In this document: one piece after another, positions 22,608 to 34,781 of the stretch
Numbering within the stretch: position 1 is the first letter of the stretch
Layout: each line of letters starts with the position of its first letter
Program-made: the position numbers and the translations under genes
Assembly (NCBI GenBank): GCA_949752795.1
Contig: CATKHW010000374.1
Location: 248,001-312,000, forward strand
Source of the DNA: Hyperoodon ampullatus
Lineage: Eukaryota; Chordata; Mammalia; Artiodactyla; Ziphiidae
Length of the DNA: 64,000 nucleotides
Direction of reading: 5' to 3'
The notes under the pieces: model-generated
What the model was told of the DNA's origin: nothing
Seen by the model: the letters and a program-made list of their open reading frames with translations, nothing else
Databases searched by the model: none

Positions 22608-24347
22608 TTATATTTCCTGGGATATTTAAGGTGTACCCAAGTTGAGGTCCTTGTAAGCAGTGCAGCCCTAAATTTTGGGGTGGCTCTGTCTTATTGATTT
22701 TCAGTTTTCCAAAGGTATATTCCCTAGACTGGAAGTGCCCTTGCCTCTGTAGCTCTGTTCTTTACTTGTTTTAGGGAACACAATGCACTCCTCCAGAGAG
22801 GCAGTTGGCAATTTACATCCCGCCCATCAGCATAACAAGGCTCCCTGTTCTCCAGGGCCTGTCTTGCCTTTCTGGTTTTTACACATTTTGTGGATGTCCT
22901 TTTGACCGGTGGGAAGTGATACTTCTTTGAAGTGCAGATTTGCATTGCCCACTTGCTTGCTTGGCCAAAAAGGGCGTATGCGTTTTCTCCTGAATATAGT
23001 TAGGAGAAAACGCATACGCCCTTTTTGGCCAAGTGCATCATTGTCGAAGTTGTGCCCTCTTCCTGTGCTTTAAAGGCGATGCCAACGTAACTCTTGAAAT
23101 CTGTTTCCTGCTATTCTGTCTCGCTTTCAAGTCCACCTCGTTGCCTTCCCTCAACAGATTTTTGGATGATAGTTGTCCTTTTTTACTCGGCCAGTTTGTG
23201 AATTGCTGTGCCCCTGAGCTCCATTTTTCAACTCGTTTTTTGTGAGCTGACCAGCAAGTACAAAATTTTGGTTCAGGACCTATGCTTGTTCCCGGTGTGT
23301 GGCTGAGAGTTTGGTTAATTCTTCTTCCTGCCGGGAAATTAGAGTGATATGTGCCCGTCCAAATGCCAAACAGCTACTCTCTCATTGGCTCTCCCTCTTC
23401 CCTTTCATCCTCTGCCTAAATTGGCAACCTTGTGCGAACCAGGAGGTTAAAGGGGCTGTCTCTCCAAGTTGGGAGGTTGATAGTAAAGAAGATGGAAAGT
23501 CAAACCGGAGCACCAGGAGAGGGACTATTCGTTGAGTTTTAGAAACCTTCTGTATTCACAGTGTGCCCATTCTCTAATTTTCCCCTACATGTTATAGCTG
23601 TAGTAATATTCCCTTCAACCAGGAGATTTCGGTCCCATGGAATGGGTGCCATGCATTATTGCTTTAAAGGGTCTGCATTTGCTCACCCAATCTCACCAAT
23701 CGTCTCAGTCCCAAGTGTCCCTCCTTATGCCACATTCAGCTGTCGTTGTAGATAGGGTGATTCCAGGTTTCATCAGAGACCCTGAAGGAATTGTAAAGAA
23801 TTTCCCAGTTTTTTTGTTTTGTTTTTGAAATTCCTTTTTATAGTGGGTTTGAGCTGATTCTCGGTGCCATGTTTATGCCAGTCTAGACACACTTGATTCC
23901 CTTACGGAGACATATCAATACATAGGTTTTAAGATTCTTACTAGTCAGATATATTCCTCTGCGGGAAATATGAGGTTTTGAGTCCCTTTCACTGAGGAAG
24001 GTGTAGGTCTTGTCTATTCCATAGTTGGTTTTTGGAGCGGTACCTGTGCTTATATCAAACTCTGGTTTTATGCATCACCCCACCTCTCCTTCCCCCTTAA
24101 GCAGGCATAAGAGTGTTTTCTAAATGTGAGACACTGTTCTCTTTCCTAACTCAGTTCAAGTGTAGCCATGTTTACAGGATCTTCATAAGTGATATCTTAT
24201 GATAAGTTTCTTTTTCTGTGTGACTTATTTCACTTAGAATCATCGTACCTGAATCCACCCATTTTGCTGCTACTGGTCTTATGACATTGATTTCATGGCT
24301 GAGGGATATTCCATCGTACGTAAGAACCACAATTTTTTGAACCATTT
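22608..24347. repeat. Satellite unit M14
   Basis: 1,740 bp, twin of M16 but with four extra one-base indels (near 22,898, 23,055, 23,417 and 23,430). Palindrome 22,960-23,033 with two mismatches beside the centre (tatagttagg). Confidence 0.95.
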
Positions 24348-26086
24348 TTATATTTCCTGGGATATTTAAGGTGTACCCAAGTTGAGGTCCTTGTAAGCAG
24401 TGCAGCCCTAAATTTTGGGGTGGCTCTGTCTTATTGATATTCAGTTTTCCCAAGGTATATTCCCTAGACTGGAAGTGCCCTTGGCTCTGTAGCTCTGTTG
24501 TTTACTTGTTTTAGGGAACACAATGCACTCCTCAAGAGAGGCAGTTGGCAATTTACATCCCGCCAATCAGCATAACAAGGCTCCCTGTTCTCCAGGGCCT
24601 GTCTTGCCTTTCTGGTTTTTACACATTTTGTGGATGTCCCTTTTGACCGGTGGGAAGTGATACTTCTTTGTAGTGCAGATTTGCATTGCCCGCTTGCTTG
24701 CTTGGCCAAAAAGGGCGTATGCGTTGTCTCCTGAATATATTCTGGAGAAAACGCATATGCCCTTTTTGGCCAAGGGCATCATTGTCGAAGTTGTGCCCCT
24801 CTTCCTGTGCTTTAAAGGCGATTCCAACGTACCTCTTGAAATCTGTTTCCTGCTATTCTGCCTCGCTTTCAAGTCCGCCTCGTTGCCTTCCCTCAACAGA
24901 TTTTTGTACGATAGTTGTCCTTTATTACTTGGCCAGATTGTGAATTGCTGTGCCCCTGAGCTCCATTTTTCAACTCGTTTTTTGTGAGCTGACCGCAAGT
25001 CCAAAATTTTGGTTCAGGAATTATACTGGTTCCCGGTGGACGGCTGAGACTTTGGTTAATTCTTCTTCCTGCCGGGAAATTAGAGTGATATTTGACCGTC
25101 CAAATGCCTAACAGCTACTCTTTCATTGGTTCTCCCTCTTCCCTTTCATCCTCTGCCAAATTGGCAACCTGTGCGAACCAGGAGGTTAAAGGGGCTGTCT
25201 CTCCAGGTTGGGAGGTTGATAGTAAAGCAGAAGGAAAGTCAAACCGGAGCACCAGGAGACGGACTATTCTTTGAGTTTTAGAATCCTTTCGTATTCACAG
25301 TGTGTCCGTTCTATAGGTTTCCCGTACATGTTATAGCTGTAGTAATATTCCCTTTAACCTGGAGAGTTGGGACCCATGGAATGGGTGCCAGGCATTTGTG
25401 CTTTAAAGGGTCTGAATTTGCTCACCCAATCTCACTAATCCTCTCAGTCCCAAGTGTCCAGCCTTATGCCACATCCAGCTGTCGTTGTAGATAGGGTCAT
25501 TCCAGGTTTCATCAGAGACCCTGAAGGAATTGTAAAGAATTTCCCAGTTTTTTTGTTTTGTTTTTGAAATTCCTGTTTATAGTGGGTTTGAGCTGATTCT
25601 CGCTGCCATGTTTATGCCAGTCTAGACACACTTGATTCCCTTACGGAGACATATCAATACATAGGTTTTAAGATTCTTACTAGTCAGATATATTCCTCTG
25701 CGGGAAATATGGGGTTTTGAGTCCCTTTCACTGAGGAAGGTGTAGGTCTTGTCTATTCCATAGTTTGTTTTTGGAACGGTACCTGTGCTTATATCAAACT
25801 CTGGTTTTATGCATCACCCCACCTCTCCTTCCCCCTTAAGCAGGCATAAGAGTGTTTTCTAAATGTGAGACAGTGTTCTCTTTCCTAACTCAGATCAAGT
25901 GTAGCCATGTTTACAGGATCTTCATAAGTGATATCTTATGATAAGTTTCTTTTTCTGTGTGACTTATTTCACTTAGAATCATCGTACCTGAATCAACCCA
26001 TTTTGCTGCTGCTGGTCTTATGACATTGTTTTCATGGCTGAGGGATATTCCATCGTACGTAAGTACCACAATTTTTTGAACCATTT
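24348..26086. repeat. Satellite unit M15
   Basis: 1,739 bp, twin of M13. Palindrome 24,701-24,774 with three mismatches. Private tctgaatttgctc near 25,411 and tcactaatcc near 25,432. Confidence 0.95.
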
Positions 26087-27826
26087 TTATATTTCCTGGG
26101 ATATTTAAGGTGTACCCAAGTTGAGGTCCTTGTAAGCAGTGCAGCCCTAAATTTTGGGGTGGCTCTGTCTTATTGATTTTCAGTTTTCCCAAGGTATATT
26201 CCCTAGACTGGAAGTGCCCTTGCCTCTGTAGCTCTGTTCTTTACTTGTTTTAGGGAACACAATGCACTCCTCCAGAGAGGCAGTTGGCAATTTACATCCC
26301 GCCCATCAGCATAACAAGGCTCCCTGTTCTCCAGGGCCTGTCTTGCCTTTCTGGTTTTTACACATTTTGTGGATGTCCCTTTTGACCGGTGGGAAGTGAT
26401 ACTTCTTTGAAGTGCAGATTTGCATTGCCCACTTGCTTGCTTGGCCAAAAAGGGCGTATGCGTTTTCTCCTGAATATATTTAGGAGAAAACGCATACGCC
26501 CTTTTTGGCCAAGTGCATCATTGTGGAAGTTGTGCCCCTCTTCCTGTGCTTTAAAGGCGATGCCAACGTAACTCTTGAAATCTGTTTCCTGCTATTCTGT
26601 CTCGCTTTCAAGTCCACCTCGTTGCCTTCCCTCAACAGATTTTTGGATGATAGTTGTCCTTTTTTACTCGGCCAGTTTGTGAATTGCTGTGCCCCTGAGC
26701 TCCATTTTTCAACTCGTTTTTTGTGAGCTGACCAGCAAGTACAAAATTTTGGTTCAGGACCTATGCTGGTTCCCGGTGTGTGGCTGAGAGTTTGGTTAAT
26801 TCTTCTTCCTGCCGGGAAATTAGAGTGATATGTGCCCGTCCAAATGCCAAACAGCTACTCTCTCATTGGCTCTCCCTCTTCCCTTTCATCCTCTGCCAAA
26901 TTGGCAACCTGTGCGAACCAGGAGGTTAAAGGGGCTGTCTCTCCAAGTTGGGAGGTTGATAGTAAAGAAGATGGAAAGTCAAACCGGAGCACCAGGAGAG
27001 GGACTATTCGTTGAGTTTTAGAAACCTTCTGTATTCACAGTGTGCCCATTCTCTAATTTTCCCCTACATGTTATAGCTGTAGTAATATTCCCTTCAACCT
27101 GGAGATTTCGGTCCCATGGAATGGGTGCCATGCATTATTGCTTTAAAGGGTCTGCATTTGCTCACCCAATCTCACCAATCGTCTCAGTCCCAAGTGTCCC
27201 TCCTTATGCCACATTCAGCTGTCGTTGTAGATAGGGTGATTCCAGGTTTCATCAGAGACCCTGAAGTAATTGTAAAGAATTTCCCAGTTTTTTTGTTTTG
27301 TTTTTGAAATTCCTTTTTATAGTGGGTTTGAGCTGATTCTCGCTGCCATGTTTATGCCAGTCTAGACACACTTGATTCCCTTACGGAGACATATCAATAC
27401 ATAGGTTTTAAGATTCTTACTAGTCAGATATATTCCTCTGCGGGAAATATGGGGTTTTGAGTCCCTTTCACTGAGGAAGGTGTAGGTCTTGTCTATTCCA
27501 TAGTTGGTTTTTGGAACGGTACCTGTGCTTATATCAAACTCTGGTTTTATGCATCACCCCACCTCTCCTTCCCCCTTAAGCAGGCATAAGAGTGTTTTCT
27601 AAATGTGAGACACTGTTCTCTTTCCTAACTCAGTTCAAGTGTAGCCATGTTTACAGGATCTTCATAAGTGATATCTTATGATAAGTTTCTTTTTCTGTGT
27701 GACTTATTTCACTTAGAATCATCGTACCTGAATCCACCCATTTTGCTGCTACTGGTCTTATGACATTGATTTCATGACTGAGGGATATTCCATCGTACGT
27801 AAGTACCACAATTTTTTGAACCATTT
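26087..27826. repeat. Satellite unit M16
   Basis: 1,740 bp because of the inserted base in gaccagcaag near 26,733. Palindrome 26,440-26,513 with one mismatch (tatttagg). Confidence 0.95.
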
Positions 27827-29565
27827 TTATATTTCCTGGGATAATTAAGGTGTATCCAAGTTGAAGTCCTTGTAAGCAGTGCAGGCATAAATTTTGTGGT
27901 GGCTCTGTCTTATTGATTTTCAGTTTTCCCAAGGTATATTCCCTAGACTGGAAGTGCCCTTGGCTCTGTAGCTCTGTTGTTTACTTGTTTTAGGGAACAC
28001 AATGCACTCCTCCAGAGAGGCAGTTGGCAATTTACATCCCGCCCATCAGCATAACACTGCTCCCTGTTCTCCAGGGCCTGTCTTGCCTTTCAGGTTTTTA
28101 CACATTTTGTGGATGTCCCATTTGACCGGTGGGAAGTGATACTTCTTTGTAGTGCAGTTTTGCATTGCCCGCCTGCTTGCTTGGCCAAAAAGGGCGTATG
28201 CGTTTTCTCCTGAATATATTCAGGAGAAAACGCATACGCCCTTTTTGGCCAAGTGCATCATTGTTGAAGTTGTGCCCCTCTTCCTGTGCTTTAAAGGCGA
28301 TTCTAAGGTACCTCTTGAAATCTGTTTCCTGCTATTCTGCCTCGCTTTCAAGTCCGCCACCTTGCCTTCCCTCAACAGATTTTTGGACGATAGTTGTCCT
28401 TTATTACTCGGCCAGTTTCTGAATTGCTGTGCCCCTGAGCCGCATTTTTCAACTCGTTTTTTGTGAGCTGACCGCAAGTCCAAAATTTTGGTTCAGGACC
28501 TATGCTGGTTCCCAGTGGGGGGCTGAGACTTTGGTTAATTCTTCTTCCTGCCGGGAAGTTAGAGTGATATGTGCTCGTCCAAATGCCTAACAGTTACTCT
28601 CTCATTGGTTCTCCCTCTTCCCTTTCATCCTCTGCCAAATTGGCAACCTGTGCGAAGCAGGAAGTTAAAGGTGCTGTCTCTCCAAGTTGGGAGATTGATA
28701 GTAAAGCAGATGGAAAGTCAAACCGGAGCACCAGGAGAGGGACTATTCATTGAGTTTTAGAAACCTTTCGTATTCACAGTGTGTCCGTTCTCTAGGTTTC
28801 CCGTACATGTTATAACTGTAGTAATATTCCCTTCAACCTGGAGAGTTGGGACCCATGGAATGGGTGCCATGCATTATTGCTTTAAAGGGTCTGCATTTGC
28901 TCACCCAATCTCACCAATCGTCTCAGTCCCAAGTGTCCAGCCTTATGCCACACCCAGCTATCGTTGTAGATAGTGTCATTCCAGGTTTCATCAGAGACCC
29001 TGAAGGAATTGTAAAGAATTTCCCAGTTTTCTTGTTTTGTTTTTGAAATTCCTTTTTATAGTCGGTTTGTGCTGATTCTCGCTGCCATGTTTATGCCAGT
29101 CTAGACACACTTGATTCCCTTACGGAGACATATCAATACATAGGTTTTAAGATTCTTACTCGTCAGATATATTCCTCTGTGGGAAATATGGGGTTTTGAG
29201 TCCGTTTCACTGAGGACGTTGTAGGTCTTGTCTATTCCATAGTTGGTTTTTGTAACGGTACCTGTGCTTATATCAAACTCTTGTTTTATGCATTACCCCA
29301 CCTCTCCTTCCCCCTTAAGCAGGCATAAGAGTGTTTTCTAAATGTGAGACACTGTTCTCTTTCCTAACTCAGTTCAAGTGTAGCCATGTTTACAGGATCT
29401 TCATAAGTGATATCTTATGATAAGTTTCTTTTTCTGTGTGACTTATTTCACTTAGAATCATCGTACCTGAATCCGCCCATTTTGCTGCCACTCGTCTTAT
29501 GACATTGATTTCATGGCTGACGGATATTGCATCGTACGTAAGTACCAAAATTTTTTGAACCATTT
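27827..29565. repeat. Satellite unit M17
   Basis: 1,739 bp, singleton with many private changes (ataattaaggtgtatcc, cataacactgctcc, ttctaaggtacc) yet a perfect palindrome. Confidence 0.95.
28180..28253. repeat. 74 bp perfect palindrome (M17)
   Basis: All 37 pairs intact, although M17 has many private substitutions elsewhere (for example aataattaagg at 27,841). Confidence 0.96.
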
Positions 29566-31305
29566 TTATATTTCCTGGGATATTTAAGGTGTACCCAAGT
29601 TGAGGTCCTTGTAAGAAGTGCAACCCTAAATTTTGGGGTGGCTCTGTCTTATTGATTTTCAGTTTTCCCAAGGTATATTCCCTAGACTGGAAGTGCCCTT
29701 GGCTCTGTAGCTCTGTTCTTTACTTGTTTTAGGGAACACAATGTACTCCTCCAGAGAGGCAGTTGGCAATTTAAATCCCGCCCATCAGCATAACAAGGCT
29801 CCCTGTTCTCCAGGGCCTGTCTTGCCTTTCTGGTTTTTACACATTTTGTGGATGTCCCTTTTGACCGGTGGGAAGTGATACTTCTTTGTAGTGCAGATTT
29901 GCATTGTCCGCTTGCTTGACTGGCCAAAAAGGGCGTATGCGTTTTCTCCTGAATATATTCAGGAGAAAACGCATGCGCCCTTTTTGGCCAAGTGCATCAT
30001 TGTCGAAGTTGTGCCCCTCTTCCTGTGCTTTAAAGGCGATTCCAACGTACCTCTTGAAATCTGTTTCCTGCTATTCTGCCTCGCTTTCAAGTCCGCCTCG
30101 TTGCCTTCCCTCAACAGATTTTTGGATGATACTTGTCCTTTATTACTCGGCCAATTTGTGAATTGCTGTGCCCCTGAGCTCCATTTTTCAACTCGTTTTT
30201 TGTGAGCTGACCGCAAGTCCAAAATTTTGGTTCAGGACAAATGCTGGCTCCCGGTGGGGGGCTGAGACTTTGGTTAATTCTTCTTCCTGCTGCGAATTTA
30301 GAGTGATATGTGCCCGTCCAAATGCCTAACAGCTACTCTCTCATTGGCTCTCCCTCTTCCCTTTCATCCTCTGCCAAATTGGTAACCTGTGCGAACCAGG
30401 AGGTTAAAGGGGCTGTCTCTCCAAGTTGGGAGGTTGATAGTAAAGCAGATGGAAACTCAAATCGGAGCACCAGGAGAGGGACTATTCGTTGAGTTTTAGA
30501 AACCTTTCATATTCACAGTGTGTCCGTTCTCTAGGTTTCCCGTACATGTTATAACTGTAGTAATATTCCCTTTATCCTGGAGAGTTGGGACACATGGAAG
30601 GGGTGCCATGCATTATTGCTTTAAAGGGTCTGCATTTGCTCACCCAATCTCACCAATCCTCTCAGTCCCAAGTGTCCAGCCTTATGCCACAGCTAGCTGT
30701 TGTTGTAGATAGGGTCATTCCAGGTTTCATCAGAGACTCTGAAGGAATTGTAAAGAATTTCACAGTTTTTTTGTTTTGTTTTTGAAATTCCTTTTTATAG
30801 TGGGTTTGAGCTGATTCTCCCTGCCATGTTTATGCCAGTCTAGACACACATGATTCTCTTACGGAGATATATCAATACATAGGTTTTAAGATTCTTACTA
30901 GTCAGATATATTCCTCTGCGGGAAATATGGGGTTTTGAGTCCCTTTCACTGAGGAAGGTGTAGGTCTTGTCTATTCCATAGTTGGTTTTTGGAACGGTAC
31001 CTGTGCTTATATCAAACTCTGGTTTTATGCATCACCCCACCTCTCCTTCCCCCTTAAGCAGGCATAAGAGTGTTTTCTAAATGTGAGACACTGTTCTCTT
31101 TCCTAACTCAGTTCAAGTTTAGCCGTGTTTACAGGATCTACATAAGTGATATCTTATGATAAGTTTCTTTTTCTGTGTGACTTATTTCACTTAGAATCAT
31201 CGTACCTGAATCCGCCCATTTTGCTGTTACTGGTCTTATGACATTGATTTCATGGCTGAGGGATATTCCATCGTACGTAAGTACAGCAATTTTTTGAACC
31301 ATTTT
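29566..31305. repeat. Satellite unit M18
   Basis: 1,740 bp because the T run before M19 has one extra T. Palindrome 29,919-29,992 with three mismatches, two at the outer left end (gactggcc). Confidence 0.95.
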
Positions 31306-33044
31306 TTATATTTCCTGTGATATTTAAGGTGTACCCAAGTTGAGGTCCTTGTAAGCAGTGCAGCCCTAAATTTTGGGGTGGCTCTGTCTTATTGATTTTC
31401 AGTTTTCCCAAGGTATATTCCCTAGACTGGAAGTGCCCTTGGCTCTGTAGCTCTGTTCTTTACTTGTTTTAGGGAACACAATGGACTACTCCAGAGAGGC
31501 AGTTGGCAATTTACATCCCGCCCATCAGCATAACAAGGCTCCCTCTTCTCCAGGGCCTGTCTTGCCTTTCTGGTTTTTACACATTTTGTGGATGTCCCTT
31601 TCGACCGGTGGGAAGTGATACTTCTTTGTAGTGCAGATTTGCATTGCCCGCTTGCTTGCTTGGCCAAAAAGTGCGTATGCGTTTTCTCCTGAATATATTC
31701 AGGAGAAAACGCATATGCCCTTTTTGGCCAAGTGCATCATTGTCGAAGTTGTGCCCCTCTTCCTGTGCTTTAAAGGCGTTTCCAACGTACCTCTTGAAAT
31801 CTGTTTCCTGCTATTCTGCCTCGCTTTGAAGTCCGCCTCGTTGCCCTCCTTCAACAGATTTTTGGACGATAGTTGTCCTTTATTACTCGGCCAGTTTGTG
31901 AATTGCTGTGCCCCTGAGCTCCATTATTCAACTCGTTTTTTGTGAGCTGACCACAAGTCCAAAATTTTGGTTCAGGACCTATACTGGTTCCCGGTGGGTG
32001 GCTAAGACTTTGGTTAATTCTTCTTCCTGCCAGGAAATTAGTGTGATATGTGCCCGTCCAAATGCCTAACAGCTACTCTCTCATTGGTTCTCCCTCTTCC
32101 CTTTCATCCTCTGCCAAATTGGAAACCTGTGCGAACCAGCAGGTTAAAGGGGCTGTCTCCCCATGTTGGGAGGTTGATAGTAAAGCAGATGGAAAGTGAA
32201 ACCGGATCACCAGGAGAGGGACTATTCGTTGAGTTTTAGAAACCTTTCGTATTCACAGTGTGTCCGTTCTCTAGGTTTGCTGTACATGTTATAGCTGTAG
32301 TAATATTCCCTTCAACCTGGAGAGTTGGGACCCATGGAATGGGTGCCATGCATTTTTGCTTTAAAGGGTCTGCATTTGCTCACCCAATCTCACCAATCCT
32401 CTCAGTCCCAAGTGTCCAGCCTTATGCCACATCCAGCTGTCATTGTAGATAGGGTCATTCCAGGTTTCATCAGAGACCCTGAAGGAATTGTAAAGAATTT
32501 CCCAGTTTTTTTGTTTTGGTTTTGAAATTCCTTTTTATAGTGGGTTTGAGCTGATTCTCGCTGCCATGTTTATGCCAGTCTAGACACACTTGATTCCTTT
32601 ACGGAGACATATCAATACATAGGTTTTAAGATTCTTAGTAGTCAGATATATTCCTCTGCGGGAAATATGGGGTTTTGAGCCCCTTTCACTGAGGAAGGTG
32701 TAGGTCTTGTCTATTCCATAGTTGGTTTTTGGAACGGTTCCTGTGCTTATATCAAACTCTGGTTTTATGCATCACCCCACCTCTCCTTCCCCCTTAAGCA
32801 GGCATAAGAGTGTTTTCTAAATGTGAGACACTGTTCTCTTTCCTAACTCAGTTCAAGTGTAGCCATGTTTACAGGATCTTCATAAGTGATATCTTATGAT
32901 AAGTTTCTATTCCTGTGTGACCTATTTCACTTAGAATCATCATACCTGAATCCACCCATTTTGCTGCTACTGGGCTTATGACATTGATTTCATGGCTGAG
33001 GGATATTCCATCGTACGTAAGTACCACAATTTTTTGAACCATTT
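31306..33044. repeat. Satellite unit M19
   Basis: 1,739 bp, singleton. Palindrome 31,659-31,732 with two mismatches (aaaagtgcg; catatgccc). Private atggactactcc near 31,482 and ctccccatgttggg near 32,157. Confidence 0.95.
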
Positions 33045-34781
33045 TTATATTTCCTGGGATATTTAAGGTGTACAAGTTGAGGTCCTTGTAAGCAGTGCAG
33101 CCGTAAATTTTGGGGTGGCTCGGTCTTATTGATTTTCAGTTTTCGCAAGGTATATTCCCTAGACTAGAAGTGCCCTTGGCTCTGTAGCTCTGTTGTTTAC
33201 TTGTTTTAGGGAACACAATGCACTCCTCCAGAGAGGCAGTTGGCAATTTACATCCCGCCCATCAGCATAACAAGGCTCCCTGTTCTCCAGGGCCTGTCTT
33301 GCCTTTCTGGTTTTTACACATTTTGTGGATGTCCCTTTTGACCGGTGGGAAGTGATACTTCTTTGTAGTGCAGATTTGCATTGCCCGCTTGCTTGCTTGG
33401 CCAAAAAGGGCGTATGCGTTTACTCCTGAATATATTCAGGATAAAACGCATACAAACTTTTTGGCCAAGTGCATCATTTTCGTAGTTGTGCCCCTCTTCC
33501 TGTGCTTTAAAGGCGATTCCAACGTACCTCTTGAAATCTGTTTCCTGCTATTCTGCCTCGCTTTCAAGTCCGCCTCGTTGCCTTCCCTCAACAGATTTTT
33601 GGACGATAGTTATCCTTTATTACTCGGCCAGTTTGTGAATTGCTGTGCCCCTGAGCTCCATTTTTCAACTCGTTTTTGGTGAGCTGACCGCAAGTCCAAA
33701 ATTTTGGTTCAGGACCTATACTGGTTCCCGGTGGGTGGCTGAGACTTTGGTTAATTCTTCTTCCTGCCGGGAAATTACAGTGATATGTGCCCGTCCAAAT
33801 GCCTAACAGCTACTCTCTCTTTAGTTCTCCCTCTTCCCTTTCAGCCTCTGCCAAATTGGCAACCTATGCGAACCAGGAGTTTAAAGGGGCTGTCTCTCCA
33901 AGTTGGGAGGTTGATAGTAAAGCAGATGGAAAGTCAAACCGGAGCACCAGGAGAGGGACTATTCGTTGCGTTTTAGAAACCTTTCGTATTCACAGTGTGT
34001 CCGTTCTCTAGGTTTCCTGTACATGTTATAGCTGTAGTAATATTCCCTTCAACCTGGAGAGTTGGGACCCATGGAATGGGTGCCATGCATTATTGCTTTA
34101 AAGGGTGTGAATTTGCTCACCCAATCTCACCAATCCTCTCAGTCCCAAGTGTCCAGCCTTATGCCACATCCAGCTGTCATTGTAGATAGGGTCATTCCAG
34201 GTTTCATCAGAGACCCTGAAGGAATTGTAAAGAATTTCCCAGGTTTTTGGTTTTGTTTTTGAAATTCCTTTTTATACTGGGTTTGAGCTGATTCTCGCTG
34301 CCATGTTTATGCCAGTCTAGACACACTTGATTCCCTTACGGAGACATATCAATACATAGGTTTTAAGATTCTTACTAGTCAGATATACTCCTTTGCGGGA
34401 AATATGGGGTTTTGAGTCCCTTTCACTGAGGAAGGTGAAGGTCTTGTCTATTCCATAGTTGGTTTTTGTAACGGTACCTGTGCTTATATCAAACTCTGGT
34501 TTTATGCATCACCCCACCTCTCCTTCCCCCTTAAGCAGGCATAAGAGTGTTTTCTAAATGTGAGACACTGTTCTCTTTCCTAACTCAGTTCAAGTGTAGC
34601 CATGTTTACAGGATCTTCATAAGTGATATCTTATGATAAGTTTCTTTTTCTGTGTGACTTATTTCACTTAGAATCATCGTACCTGAATCCACCCATTTTG
34701 CTGCTACTGGTCTTATGATATTGATCTCATGGCTGAGGGATATTCCATCGTATGTAAGTACCACGATTTTTTGAACCATTT
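33045..34781. repeat. Satellite unit M20 (hybrid at HOR edge)
   Basis: 1,737 bp: two bases are missing in gtgtacaag. The left 290 bp are singleton-like (tcggtctt, tttcgcaagg, gactagaag); from the palindrome on it is type a. Private cgttgcgtttt at 33,965. Confidence 0.93.
33396..33469. repeat. Most decayed palindrome type (type-a unit, M20)
   Basis: 32 of 37 pairs hold. The right arm reads catacaaactttttgg instead of catacgccctttttgg, and the two arms differ at two more adjacent places (gtttactcc against ggataaaac). The same damaged form recurs in every type-a unit: 38,609-38,682, 45,559-45,632, 52,509-52,582 and 59,459-59,532. Confidence 0.95.

Larger units (their letters stand above)
20869..24347. 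repeat. Second dimer family, copy 1 (M13-M14), 3,479 bp
   Basis: M13 and M15 share tttgaccgtcc, gcagaaggaaag and attctttgagttttagaatcc. M14 and M16 share tttgaagtgcag, ggcgatgccaacg and the one-base insertion in gaccagcaag. The distance is 3,479. Confidence 0.9.
24348..27826. repeat. Second dimer family, copy 2 (M15-M16), 3,479 bp
   Basis: Second copy of M13-M14. M16 lacks four one-base indels found in M14 and so probably represents the cleaner form of that unit. Confidence 0.9.
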
